64,000 nucleotides of DNA from Isoetes taiwanensis. Taxonomy: Eukaryota > Streptophyta > Lycopodiopsida > Isoetales > Isoetaceae. The notes below the pieces were generated by a model. It saw nothing but the letters and a program-made list of their open reading frames with translations, did no database searches and had not been told where the DNA came from. The DNA lies in NCBI GenBank assembly GCA_021234155.1, contig JAJEKV010000078.1:2721682-2785681 (forward strand), given 5' to 3'. Made by a program: the position numbers and the translations under genes. Below, one piece after another: positions 46,745-58,819 of this stretch. Each line of letters starts with the position of its first letter. Position 1 is the stretch's first letter.

Positions 46745-47650
46745 ATCATTCTTGTTTTTTGCTCCTCCAACTTGTCAAGACGTCGTTAGTACATATGGGT
46801 TGGATTAATCCATTGGGCATTGTTGTTATTATTAAACCACTCCATTCGTCGCATAGCTTGCACGAAATCCAGAAGCATCTCATAAATATATCCCAATGCA
46901 TAGACATCATGAATTTCGTGGTCCCCATACACCATCATCATCCTTGATTTCTCAAACACACGCTTTCCTCTAACCATGGATATTTTGCTTGTCCATCCGA
47001 AAAGCAAATACCGAACACTTCAACAAGGGACGACGCTTTTTACGTTTAAAATGAATTGCATTGTCCCAATCACCAATGGCCACACACACATTTTGGTACT
47101 CATCATCAAAATGTAATTTGACTCTCTTGCAATTAAGCTTTGTGTGAGTGAAGTGGCCTTTGTGGATCTCAAGGACACCTTCTGCTAGGGCAAGAGCTAT
47201 CTACTCGAACATATTTGATATACAACTCGCATTTTGCTCCTAAGTTCAAGGTGCCTATGTGTTTGTCGGTTCTTCTTGGCTCTAGCAATTGCATTTGACC
47301 ATCTTCTAAAAACGTGACAAGTTATTAGGTAAATAGTCAAACAAGTGTGCAAGTGTCTCCATTCATGAAAGGTCAATCACCATTGTACCTATGGTATCCC
47401 CACTAGAGCTAGCAACTTCATATGCAAGTCCAATGGATGTAGCCAAAGCGGGATGCGGGCTCTTGAAGCGTATATCTTTGAGCCATCTCATACGTCTCTC
47501 GCCTTTTGCCCTTGAAAACCCATCCACTATATAGCTCATCATCTAGGAAGTGTTGTGTTCCGTTGATCTTGATTTGATACGCGCGATGTGTTGGTTTCTC
47601 CTCAATAAGGCGATCACATCCACGCCTCTACGGGTATGGGATCAACAAAG
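46745..47650 (-). pseudogene. Protein-kinase-like pseudogene fragment
   Basis: Minus-strand fragments in kinase-domain order: RWLKDIRFKSPHPALATSIG and LAYEVASSSGDTIGTMVIDL (about 47490-47370), ALAEGVLEIHKGHFTHTKLN (47200-47130), VCVAIGDWD (47095-47070), then DVYALGYIYEMLLDF (46895-46855). These correspond to subdomains III-V, VI, VII and IX. The HRD and DFG triplets are replaced (FTHTKLN, GDW), so catalysis is unlikely even if the frame were whole. Stops and frame changes occur between blocks. It could be part of a mobile element cargo or a decayed receptor-like kinase. Confidence 0.5.
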
Positions 47651-48440
47651 ATTGATGTGTTCATGTGATTCTCCAAAGAAAAGTGGGGCTTGCTAGGCCC
47701 CTGCTCCACTAGAGCTTCCCCGATGCAAAGCATTTTAATTACCTCCAACCGACGTGCATTGAGATCCGCAATGATGTTCTTGTGATCTGCATCGCCGCTT
47801 CTTTGAGGAATTCCATGAAGCTACCCATTCCTTGACACGAGCCTCGGCATTGGGACTTTTAAGCTGCAGATAATACTTCAAACATGTCTTCGCTCATCCA
47901 TGGGGTTTCCAATCATTGGCTTTACATGCGCGGCGTCAAGGAGAGAAGTTAGCATTCTTCTTGACCGCCATTTTGTGCTAACTCAAATTGGCACTTCCTT
48001 TCACATGTCCTCGACAAAATGGTCGACCGTTGACCGGTTGCATCTCTCGGTCGGGACTTTCGTTAGCACATATCTCATTTATGACCACGCGCCTAATCTC
48101 ACTAACCATTTGTGTCTTCACACTCGGGGCCATACCTACAAACCAATTTAGATTCATTAATCTTGCTTTGTGACTTTTTCAAACCTTCATTATAAATCTT
48201 TACCTACTTTCTTAAGAGTTAGTTTCCCTTTTAATTTTTTTTTTTTTGAAACCAACTATTGAAATTTCTTCTTGCTCTTAACCACTCCACATTAGTGTTT
48301 CTTTGACATCCCTAACATTTTTAAAAACAACATTCTTAACTAGAAACCCTAAAATCAATAATGCAATTTTTTCAAAAACCCCGCCTTTGTCCAATCCCCG
48401 TAAAGATTTCTATTTATTGATATATTAATAAAAAAATAAA
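47651..48440. other. No supported gene
   Basis: Short open frames on both strands without motifs; a T-rich run lies at 48230-48250. Confidence 0.4.
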
Positions 48441-48776
48441 CAAGAGTATGCGGTGAGCTTGGACCCGAACACCTAGTCTTCTCCACTCAAGGCGAGCCGA
48501 CCATGCCCTTGTCCAAGTCTCCCCAATTTTTCTAAACTAAATACATTAATCAATAAAATTACAAGAGTAAACGGTGAGCTTGGACCCGGAACACCTAGTC
48601 TTCTCCACTCAAGGCGGAGCCGACCATGCCCTTGTCCAAGTCTCCCCAATTTTTTTCTAAACTAAATACATTAATCAATAAAATTAAAAGAGTAAACGGT
48701 GAGCTTGGACCCTAACACCTAGTCTTCTCCACTCAAGGCGGAGCCGACCATGCCCTTGTCCAAGTCTCCCCAAGTT
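48441..48776. repeat. Three-copy 121-125-bp tandem repeat
   Basis: Copies start at 48441, 48562 and 48687. Each contains CGGTGAGCTTGGACCC, ACACCTAGTCTTCTCCACTC and CCGACCATGCCCTTGTCC followed by an AT-rich stretch; copies are about 95 percent alike. The third lacks the AT-rich end. Confidence 0.92.
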
Positions 48777-49059
48777 TTTTTTTTAACCTAAATAAAACAT
48801 TAAAATTTTATTCTCCTACTCAAACTCAAATTCTTACCTAGAATGTCTTCGAGCTGCGAAAATCGATTTCCAAGAGCGACGCATTTTGTTATTAGTGTAC
48901 ATGCAAAAAAATAAAGGCATTCAATAATTAGAAAACTTACATAAATAAAGAAATAAAAAAAAAAACAAAAAGACCATTCACGTTAAAAATATTATTGACA
49001 TTAAAACTATTTACATTGTTTATTAAAAAGAACTATATATTGACATGTAAAAACAAAAA

Positions 49060-49420
49060 AAAATAAAAAAATAAAAAAAAAGGAAGAACATAAAAAGAAG
49101 GGGCCTCGTCTTTCAACGACGCCCCTTCTTGTAATAAAAATAGAGGAAGAATGGGCCTCGCTCTTTCAACGATCCCCTCTTCTTCCATGGAAAAAAAAAT
49201 AGAAGAGGAAGAAGAAGAAGAAATAGAAGAAGAAGAAGAAGAAAGGGGAGATAGGAAAGAAAGATTGAATAGAATGAGAAAGTGATGAAGAAGAAGAAGA
49301 AGAAAATGAATAGAAGATTGGAAGAACGGAAGATTAGAAGGAAAAAACCAATGATTGGAAGAAGATTGGAAGAAGAAGGAGGAGGATTCGATTCATACTA
49401 AGAAGAGGCGAAATGGATTG
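49060..49420. repeat. Purine-rich low-complexity stretch
   Basis: Dominated by GAAGAA and GGAAGA runs on the plus strand. Two GGGCCTCG-TCTTTCAACGA units flank its left part (49100-49125 and 49153-49180). Confidence 0.8.
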
Positions 49421-49659
49421 AAGAAAAACAAGGATGGAAAGAAGAGGAGGATAGACATGGGATGGAGAAGCCCTAAATCTATCAAACAACAAGCCTAATT
49501 CAAAAATAGAGTTGATTGATCCATTGAAATACCTTTGGATGCTTGCTTGAAGCTTGGAAAGGACCGCAAGGATGATCCGCGCCAAAAATCGCCACGAAAA
49601 ACGCTCCTCCAGCCGCTTAGAACCAAAAAAACTAGGCGCGGAAAAAGCCGCCCTCGTTT

Positions 49660-49800
49660 TACGTAAAAAGTTCGTGACGCCGCTCAACGACGTCGTGACG
49701 TCGTTCAACGACGTCTGTTATAGTCGTTGACCGACGTCCATAACGACGTCTTTGTGTTAAACGACGTGCCTTTTTTTTTATTAAGTTATAATTATAAGTT
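49660..49800. repeat. ACGACGT-rich dispersed repeat, copy 1
   Basis: Contains AACGACGTCGTGACGTCG, GTGTTAAACGACGTGCC, a T-run and AAGTTATAATTATAAG. Related copies at 50050-50180, 57260-57470 and 58200-58285 share the motif order. The CGTCG content resembles the subterminal zone of the CACTA-like end at 36.7 kb. Confidence 0.7.
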
Positions 49801-50049
49801 ATTATTATAATTATAATTATTATACAAAGAAGGATTGTTACCCAGACATTTTTGTCCGGTTTGCCTCCACCTCCAGACATTTTTGTGATAGAAAATGTAG
49901 AAATCAAACTCAAATTTTTTATCTTTCGACGAACTTAGATGATTAAAAACAGCTTTTCACCGATGGATCGGAGTTTCAATATTCGATCCGCATAAACAAA
50001 GCGTAGAAAAGAGGTGGGCGTATTTATGGGGAATGACGAATGAGCATTC

Positions 50050-50180
50050 AATAATAGTCGTTAAACGACGTTTATAACGACGCCAATGTGTATACCGACG
50101 TGTCCTTTTTTTTTTTTTTTATTAAGTTACCAACTTAGATCTATTTGTTTTATTACTTATGTTTTTTATCTATATTGTGG
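50050..50180. repeat. ACGACGT-rich dispersed repeat, copy 2
   Basis: GTTAAACGACGTTTATAACG, GACGTGTCC, a T-run, then AACTTAGAT and TTATTACTTATG. Extends the homology with the 57.3-kb copy on the right side. Confidence 0.7.
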
Positions 50181-50227
50181 TGGCACAAGATAGATCCTTC
50201 AAAGAAATAAATCACCTTAATATAACA

Positions 50228-50256
50228 CTAGTAATGGTGCCCAGCGTTGCTGGGCA
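50228..50256 (-). mobile_element. Helitron 3' terminus
   Basis: On the minus strand: a perfect 8-bp stem hairpin TGCCCAGC-AAC-GCTGGGCA (50256-50238), then CCATTA, then CTAG (50231-50228), followed by T. A hairpin about 10 bp before a terminal CTRR, inserted next to T, is the classic Helitron 3' end. The element body would extend to the right; I could not place its 5' TC end, and no Rep/helicase was recognised. Confidence 0.6.
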
Positions 50257-51359
50257 TAAGCTGGGCAACTGTTGGTTTGAACATTGTAGTGTACAACTTA
50301 AATATAACGGAATAGAAATAGATATTACATACTTGTGATATTGCATAGCTTGTCATTTACATTTCGTATGATAAATTAATTAATTTGCATTCAGTGGATA
50401 AAATAATGGAGCATTGGGGTGTTTGTAAACTCAAGATAATGGTAATGGTTTGGTTCCTTGCTTTAGATTCAAGGTACCATGTAATTTATCATTACAAGAA
50501 ACTTATCATACTTAGCTACCGCCGCAAACGCTTCTCTTCCCCTTGGCCATTTCCGAAAATGACATGGTCGCAAAGCTTCAGTGCAAAGATAGAATTACGT
50601 TGCATGGTTGCCCTAGGTTGTTCGTTGCCCAACATCTTGGGTTACCTAGGTGCACAAAGCATAATGCCTAACGTGTTGCCATAGGGGTACATGAAATAAT
50701 ATCTAATAGATATAGGCATCGAGGACATTTTCTAAATGAGTAATTTAGCTTGTAATGGTTCAATATCATGGAGTAAAAACATGAGCATCCGATAAGCGGG
50801 TTGTTTAGCAACACCCATTTAGAGAGTGAAACCTGTTGGAACTTGATGTCTGTTGTCGATTTGGCAGACTTACTTAATGCCATCTCGTCACTGCCACATA
50901 GGCAATTATATTTTAGAACTTTGAAAATCTCATTGCAATCATAATGTGCTTACAAAACAGGAGATCCAAATGTCATTAGTAATTGCCCATTTGACGGAAT
51001 CATCCAAACTTGGATGGACCTCTTGTGGTTTTGAGAAAATCTAGAGTTGCAGAGTCCCAATGTTGGGTGTACCTTGGCGAATAAGGGCAGAACAGAGTAA
51101 GGTACTTCAATAGATCATAAGGTCACAACAAAGCCGAAAACACTAAGAGAATCCAATTTAATGTAGGGTTTGCAACTATGGAAAGGAAATGGTCGCTTCC
51201 TTTTCTTGCAAGCTCGGGCTATTTCCGTGGTCCTGCTTTGTAGTTACAACTCTCGGTCTAGGGCGTCATCATACAAGTAAAGGTCATCATCTGAGACCTT
51301 ATTGCATATATGCTTCGATTCGCCCTTTATGATTCTAAAGGTTCCTTTGATTTTCAGCT

Positions 51360-52340
51360 CTTATGGCGGATAATAGTGCTCCAGTTTAGGACCGTGCATA
51401 CCTGACGATCGACCGGTTTGGCAAACATAGAAAATCTAACCGGAGAAGCTTAACACGCATATGGGATGGCGGCAAGTGCGTGTAATTCTTCCGCCATGTT
51501 TGATTCTCAAGGCTGATTTTTTTTCTAAATTGTGCTTGACCCGGAGGAGGCTGGAGGACCGATTTACGGGAATTCGAGCTCTAAAACGGATAGGGCCCAA
51601 TCCGTAACTTGAAGCTTTCTCATTCATGGCCCTCTGTGACAAATTTGCAAACCGCACTATTACTAAATCATTTTCTAAGATTGACTTCCTATTCAATAAA
51701 TGTAAATTTAATTGCACTAGACATATAGCATGGGCAGACCGTATATCCATTCCAAGGCTGCAAAATCTTTACCTCATCTCATCATGACGACCTTGATTTT
51801 GGGCACAATTCTGTGAATTCCAACAGAGTCCAGAGCGGCGGCCAAGGCTCTATCAGAATTACATGAGCTCTTTGCAAAATCTAAGGCTTAATGGAGAACT
51901 TTCAGCGTCCGGCATTGGCATGGGCTCGGCCTCAAAAGAGGGCAATTGCTCGGAGAATCAGCGATTTTAATAGAATTGCTAAAGCAGGGTCTGGAGCTCA
52001 ATTTTAGCTACCTCAAGCCCCTCACCGTGTTTATGATGCTATTTCCGACATTACCGAGTTATGATGATATCAAAAGGTTTGTCACAAAGGCAAGTATAAT
52101 CCGGCTTTTGAAATTATCATCACATGGACCATGAGTTTATGAAATCAACTAGTGTCTTTTTAATTTTCTCAAAGCCTCCTGCCTTTACTGGCTTCGAGGA
52201 AGTGTAAACCATCTCTGCTTGAAAAGGGCCAAAATCCTAAATCACAAATTTATTTCCGATATCAAAGTAGGCACCTATGCTAAGGAAATGGATTTGCCTG
52301 TCGATGAAGCACTCATTGGCAATAAAAAGCTCGATATGTA
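51360..52340 (+). pseudogene. Unrecognised degenerate coding region
   Basis: Plus-strand fragments look coding by composition and continuity. MADNSAPV starts at 51363, then RAYLTIDRFGKHRKSNRR. ESRAAAKALSELHELFAKSK is at about 51825-51885. GQLLGESAILIELLKQGLEL is at 51937-51996, in competing frames. AKILNHKFISDIKVGTYAKE and MDLPVDEALIGNKKLDM end at 52338 before a GTAAG donor. Frame changes separate them. I recognise no family. Being near the Helitron terminus it could be a captured host-gene fragment, which is a guess. Confidence 0.3.
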
Positions 52341-52795
52341 AGAATGTGGATCGGATTGAGGCACTCAAACTTTGATAGAATCGGGCCTTAAATTGCAATC
52401 AAGCTCTAATCTAAATTTCAAATCAAACTTAGGAAAAACTACCTCTTTCGCTAGGATCCGCCAGATGTTGGACGGGTTTTAAGGGCCTCAAATTGCATTT
52501 TTAAATAGGAGAACGCACCACTCAAACTTTGATGGAATCGGGGCTAAATTGCAATCAAAAAGTGTAAGAATGTGGATCGGATTGAGGCACTCGAACTTTG
52601 ATAGAATCAGGCCTTAAATTGCAATCAAGCTCTAATCTAAATTTCAAATCAAACTTACGGAAAAAATCACCTCTTTTCTTGTGGGGATCACAGATCTTTG
52701 GGCGGCTTTAAGGGCCTCAAATTGCATTTTTAAATAGGAGAACGCACCACTCTGAACTTTGATGGAATCAGGGCCTAAATTGCAATCAAAACAGG
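52338..52795. repeat. Two-copy 226-bp tandem repeat
   Basis: GTAAGAATGTGGATCGGATT begins both copies (52338 and 52564). Each ends with a half-repeat of its own start (CTCAAACTTTGATGGAATC). Copies are about 90 percent alike with small indels. Confidence 0.9.
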
Positions 52796-53214
52796 CCTCG
52801 GATTGCTTGAACCCACAAACAGAGCAGATTCTGCATAAAAAATGAGACATTGTAATGTTTAAGAATCCCGTTGGGCACATAAAGAGGGCTGTGGGAAGCA
52901 CGATTCTTCCCGCTTCTCATGGCCGAAATGAAAGATTTTTTGGAGCGAAGGATGGAACAAAGGAAAAAAAAGCTTAAACTGCAAAAAAAGAATGAGAGGA
53001 AGATGGCACGCTGCGTTCTCCGGCCATAAATGCTAATAAATGAGTTCGCCTCCGACGCGGGCGCCTGGAGATTTTTTATCTTATTGGAATTGAAAAATGC
53101 ATTGGGAGCATACGTGTCAGGGCCAGGGCTATGCTCAGCCCAGAAAAATTAGTTTCTTATTTTTTAAGAACAGAAATGATACTGCTTTATATATGGTATG
53201 ATATTGCTGAAAGA
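52796..53214. other. No supported gene
   Basis: A 36-codon plus frame at 52920-53027 (MAEMKDFLERRMEQRKKK) is highly charged but too short to support. Confidence 0.4.
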
Positions 53215-55034
53215 ATTCTTCCGATTTTGGATGTGGATGTGGATGAGACATCCAAGTTCATACATTTTTGAGACTATGGAAAACAACGGTATCCAACTGC
53301 ATGATCTCATTGAAATAAAAGCCCTCAATCTCAAAATTGCCATGCACTAAGTGGATCCTTCCAAACATCCGGGTGTTTAATTGTTAAAGCATGTGCTAGA
53401 TGTGGAATTATCAAGTCCAAATCTAGGTTCTATGACATATTGTTCACGCAAGGATGGCTAGATGCCCCATGCCCTAGAACAATTATAAAAACTACTTAAG
53501 TCCACGCCCGGTGCTATGCCATGTTGTTCCCCGCAAAATGGCTATATGCAATAGAAAGCGTAACATTTTTATGCAAAAAAAAAGAGCTAGTATTTATCAT
53601 GTGGCAAAATACCAACATGCAATAAAACATAGTTTTGTAAATTCCTTTATCCATGTGGCTCACCTAGTGTTGCAAAACCGGTCTTAAGCAAAGATACTGA
53701 ACCAGATGAAGAGATAACATTCAATTTAACATAATTTAGAGAAGAGATTATTAACATAAAGACAACCGGAGAATCTAAGTCAACTTAGAGCTAAAAAGTA
53801 GATTTAGAAATGAAGCTACTGATGTGACATGCCAAAATTGCAAGAAGGTTTGATGCTTGCCAAAAACCCCTTAATCACCTTATCCCTTGCTGCCTAAATC
53901 ACCTTACACTTGCCCAAACATATGTATTTTTAACATAAACATAAGAAGAAATGCTTAGACATCATATTAAAATCATTTGCTTTTGCAGTGAGAATAATGG
54001 AGGTAGCCTTTATCTTGAATCTATTTAGCCTTTAGCACTAAGGAAAGAGTAAGCAACGCAAAAAGAATAGAAGTATAGTTGTCGTTTCAAACTCACATAT
54101 GTACGGTACCTAGAATTTAGATTCTCCGATTTTGGATGTGGATGTGGATGAGACATCCAAGTTCATACATTTTTTGAGACTATGGAAAACAACAGTATCC
54201 AACTGCATGATCTCATTGAAATAAAAGCCCTCAATCTCAAAATTGCCACGCACTAAGTGGATCCTTCCAAACATCCTGGGTGTTTAATTGTTAAAGCATG
54301 TGCTAGATGTAGAATTATCAAGTCCAAATCTAGGTTCTATGACATATTGTTCACGCAAGGATGGCTAGATGCCTACATGCCCTAGAACATTTATAAAAAC
54401 TACTTAAGTCCACATCTGGTGCTATGCCATGTTGTTCTTGCAAAAATGGCTATATGCAATAGAAAGCGTAACATTTTTATGCAAAAAAAAGAGCTAGTAT
54501 TTATCATATGGCAAAATACCAACATGCAATAAAACATAGTTTTGTAAATTCCTTTATCCATGTGGCTCACCTAGTGTTGCAAACCAGGTCTTAAGCAAAG
54601 ATCTTAGAACCAACCAGATGAAGAGATAACATTCAATTTAACATAATTTAGAGAAGAGATTATTAACATAAAGGCAACCGGAGAATCTAAGTCAACTTAG
54701 AGCTAAAAAGTAGATTTAGAAATGAAGCTACTGATGTGACATGCCAAAATTGCAAGAAAGTTTGATGCTTGCCAAAAACCCCTTAATCACCTTATCCCTT
54801 GCTGCCTAAATCACCTTACACTTGCCCAAACATATATATTCAATTTAACATAAACATAAGAAGAAATGCTTAGACATCATATTAAAATCATTTGTTTTTG
54901 TAGTGAGAATAATGGAGGTAGCCTTTCTTGAATCTATTTAGCCTTTAGCACTAAGGAAAGAGTAAGCAACGCAAAAAGAATAGAAGTATAGTTGTCGTTT
55001 CAAACTCACATATGTACGGTATCTAGAATTTAGA
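53215..55034. repeat. Tandem duplication of a 906-bp segment
   Basis: Copy 1 is 53215-54120 and copy 2 is 54121 to about 55034. Both begin ATTC-TCCGATTTTGGATGTGG and end CACATATGTACGGTA-CTAG with AATTTAGATT. They differ by about 3 percent (scattered substitutions and a few indels such as near 53465 and 54600). No coding content. A short third piece of the end motif lies at 55066-55085. Confidence 0.93.
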
Positions 55035-56945
55035 TTCAAAACTAAAATTCTTATGTGGACCAATAATATCTAGAATTTAGATTCAAAAGTAAACGTCAAT
55101 CCTGAAAGGATCTGCAACAGAAGAAGACCTACATGGCTGACCAATTGATATTTAGAAAGCTTGCTCTTAATTACTGTATGATCTCCTGAAGATGACATAT
55201 ATATATACCAAAATATAGCAACAAAAGAACCAATTGCTCCAATGAAGAAAACAAAATGGACATTTGCATTTGCAGGTTATGTGCAATATACAACTACGAT
55301 AGTCTCTGCATATCATATCTTGGTGATACTATGAAAATTGCTGATTATACTCTTCTCACTCTGTAAATAAAAAAAAGGTATGAGCAAAAATCCCAGACGC
55401 TAATCTGTTCATCAAAACATACTCCACAATCTTCAGAATCATCTGAAATCATGTGCAAAATCTAGAGGCTTTGTCCAAATGAATGAGCTAATGTATGTGT
55501 CTAAATCCTTAGTAAATTCTGAGGTATATGTGGCAAATTCATCCTTCATGACATGCAATATAATTACCAAGAGCTCCTTTTTCTTCCAAATTGCTTTACC
55601 AATCTCTGCAATTCACAATCTTGCACACTGCTCTTGCCATTTGATCCAGTTGAAAATGTATAGGCATCTGGAATGGAAGCTTCTTATTGGATGTAAATGC
55701 GCAGATGGGTCTGAGAAAAGATACGCTTGAGCTGATCGACATAAAGGCATGTTTCAGCTTTATAATTAATATAGGTTTGGACAGAACTATCAACATTAAA
55801 ATGCAGGGGGTGGAATATTTAGGGAAGGAATGTTTTGGCATTCTTTAGACCTCCTTTACCACGCATTGATCCCTTCTTCCATGGCAGCTGGGCCTCCTGC
55901 ATTAAGCATACATAATATGAGATCTCTAAATCCACTCATGCCTAGCTAGACAACAACAATGCAATTCCTTAATAAATCGTAGAAGAAAAAAGAAATCAAA
56001 TAGTCCAAATAGACAATGGTACCCATCACAATCTGCACCTAAGAAGCACGATTTGAGTATTGCATTCTCTTAGACATAAAATGACAGATCTGAAAAGCAC
56101 TCCAACTTAGCTACACAACACCTTATCTAAGCAATTATGCATGCCCACTAATCTAAATGCCAGCACTTACTGCACTCTCTTCTGTAATGCCATATGCAAG
56201 CCATCAACCTACTATCACTCTACCCAACACCCAAAACATACACACAAATCTATTTGTAGCACCTATTACATGCAGATGCTTAGAACTTCCCTTATCAATT
56301 AAATATCACTTTCAGTACTTTCCTGGTATAGACAAAAAGAGAGAAGCATTTCAAACCTGGTAGATCGCTCATGTAATGAATCAAGTTGTGTTTACTCCAT
56401 GCTCCATTGCTCAGTTCTGGATTTTGAAGTTCCATATACTGCATTTAGCTCTGCATTTAGCTCCACATACCAGCATTTAGCATGAGGCTTAGCCAAGTAG
56501 ATACCGGGATGCAAAACTATAACTCTGGTAAGGCCATCCTAGGGCGGGGCCGATGAAGATTTATGGGATTTATATTTTACACAAAAAAGTAGCCGTACGG
56601 ATCGGCGCGCCTGCGGCGCGCATGGGGATGACTTCAAAGGTCGACCATGGCAGCGGATTATTTCAGCTGGAGAAATTGGGACCATGTCGAAGATCTGGGC
56701 CCCAACATCACTTGCCAGAGTGAAAGAGAAGATTAGGGCGGACATCCACCGCGCTGCGACCATTGGGATCTAAGCCCCCGCCGGAAAAGCGGAACCAAAG
56801 CGCCGGGATTGCATGCTTTACTTGGTTGGTGGCCATATTCTCTCTAGTCACGGCTGGCGCCAATACCCCGGTTGGCTTATATTCCATAGCCCGTCCGCGA
56901 TGAGTGGAAGGAGCCGGCGACCAAAATATGGCAAACATGATGTGG
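55035..56945. other. No supported gene
   Basis: AT-rich to 56500, then a GC-richer stretch with short Ala/Arg-rich frames on the minus strand and no recognisable motif. Confidence 0.4.
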
Positions 56946-56947
56946 GA

Positions 56948-57100
56948 CCGTCGAAATTAGAAGCGTGAAATCCCGATTTGTCGAAATTAGGGCGTGGTTC
57001 GAGACACACCCTAAAACATGATCGTGACCAGTCGAAATTAGGGCGTGAAATCCCGATCGTCGAAATTAGGGGCGTGGTTCAAGACACACCCTAAAACATT
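56948..57100. repeat. Two-copy tandem repeat of about 75-80 bp
   Basis: Both copies contain GTCGAAATTAG, GCGTGAAATCCCGAT and CGTGGTTC-AGACACACC followed by CTAAAACAT (56950-57030 and 57031-57100). Each also contains the GTCGAAATTAGG subunit twice. Confidence 0.85.
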
Positions 57101-57120
57101 ATAATAAAGATATCCTACTC

Positions 57121-57177
57121 ACCTTGAATTTCGAGTTCGAGATATTCAATTTCGTTACCTCCATAATGAGTCCATAC
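57121..57177. repeat. 57-bp direct repeat, copy 1 (partner at 58703)
   Basis: CCTTGAATTTCGAGTTCGAG through CCATAATGAGTCCA recurs at 58703-58758 with about 4 differences. Confidence 0.85.
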
Positions 57178-57259
57178 GAATGTGACCGCCCACTGACAAT
57201 TAATTTGTTGTCGATTGCATTTGGACGGTTAAGCTATACCTATTCTAGAGCCCGCCCTA

Positions 57260-57470
57260 TGCTTTCATTTGACGGCGTTTTGGTTTATATCGGCGTGTCT
57301 TTTTTTTTTTTAAGTTATTATTATTAGCAATCTTTTTTTTTTTTCGACGTCTGTAATTTTTCGTTGAACGACGTTTATAACGATGTTTCGGTTCCAAGCG
57401 ACGTGTCCTTTTTAAGTTAATATTATTAGCAACTTAGATTTGTTTCATTACTTATGTATTTTATCTATCC
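57260..57470. repeat. ACGACGT-rich dispersed repeat, copy 3
   Basis: TTGAACGACGTTTATAACGA, GACGTGTCCTTTTTAAGTTA and AACTTAGATTTGTTTCATTA match the copy at 50050. A partial unit (CGGCGTTTTGG, T-run) precedes it. Confidence 0.7.
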
Positions 57471-58199
57471 TTGTTTATCTATCCACTTAGATTTCTCTCC
57501 ATCCTTGTTTATCTATCCACTTTAATAAACCCGGACTTGTGCACCATTGAGCTTCACTTGCATACTTTCATACTAAATCAAGCTTGCCCGCCCACCAGAT
57601 CATGGTGTAGCGGTGCAAACATATGGCTCACCCGAGGTTGCTCCCTCGCATACAATCTACACAAGGCATGCCCGGCTACAGGTCCATGCAAAGTTGCAAG
57701 AAGAGCTTCTTTGATTTGCCATATTCTCGTGCATGATCACATACGACTTCATATATGGTCGCGACCTCTTCATAGATTACGCGCTAAGGGTTTTGGACCG
57801 CGACTTGAGTCTTCCGACTTCATATAAGATCTGCAAGTTTATAATGAGAATGAATAATTAGTATACTCATTACCAATATTTGTTGGCACTTTATTCATAA
57901 TTAATGCATGGGGCGAAAAAATCACGGTTTCAACCGGTGGCTTGCCAAGTGGCCCCGGCGTCTGAAAATCCCCGGTATTTCGAATGAGCTTTAGACCCTC
58001 GATTTTTATTGGGATGGCGTCGTTGGCCCGGCCAGGTTTAGACCACGTTTTTCGATTTTGGGGCATGGAGGCCCCGGTTAGGCGATCCGACCTCGCCACG
58101 TCGTCCTAAGGGCAAAATTGATCGGGGACAAGTTCCACGGCCCTCTTGATCGGGGGAGCATCCCGAGAATGTAAACCCTCTGAAAACCTAGGGTTTGGT

Positions 58200-58285
58200 A
58201 GGGTTTTACATCTCGAGGTCCATAACGACGTCTTTGTGTTAAACGGCGTTCCTTTTTTTTTAAGTTATAATTATAAGTAGCGACC
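58200..58285. repeat. ACGACGT-rich dispersed repeat, copy 4
   Basis: CCATAACGACGTCTTTGTGT and TAAACGGCGT-CC, a T-run and AAGTTATAATTATAAG, nearly identical to 49737-49800. Confidence 0.75.
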
Positions 58286-58702
58286 AACCATAAATAAAAG
58301 CAGCCTTCCATAAATAAAAAAGAATTTGGTCCCCATATCTTTGTCACCTTCCCCATGTGGATCTCCTTGATTCTTGTGATGTTGTTCTTTCATTATATTA
58401 TTTAAAGCTTTTCTTTTGTTGTTGGCTATTATTCACCTCTCATGTTTTGAAAGAAAATGTGTTGAACTTGTCACATCCACTTCCCTTGGTAATAATGTTT
58501 AAGTCTTTTGATGATGTTCCAAGCATACGTCGTTGTTTTATCAAGCTGGCCGGTTGAAGCGTGGTATGTGCCTCGCCAATTTCAAGGTTTGAATTGTTCG
58601 ATGCAATTCTTTGCTTTTGATTGATGAAAGTTCTAGAAGCATATCGTATTCTTTGTTTACACCTTTGTGGAATGTAAGCGTATTATGATTTGATGTTTGA
58701 AG

Positions 58703-58758
58703 CCTTGAATTTCGAGTTCGAGATATTCAATTTAGTACACTCCATAATGAGTCCACAC
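58703..58758. repeat. 57-bp direct repeat, copy 2
   Basis: Partner of 57121-57177, same orientation, 1.58 kb apart. Confidence 0.85.
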
Positions 58759-58819
58759 AAGCACAATTTCATTATAATGGGAAAATTTTTAGTAAACTGA
58801 ATTTTTATTATGGGGTTAT

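Noticed and set aside
49334-49708. 124-codon minus frame with hydrophobic end
   Set aside because: It reads the complement of a purine-rich low-complexity tract (Leu/Phe/Ser from CTT and TTC), a common artefact.
36714-50233. A single 13.5-kb CACTA element ending at CACTAGTA near 50226
   Set aside because: The right side should end in TAGTG as the inverse of the left end; the sequence there is instead better explained as a Helitron 3' hairpin plus CTAG.
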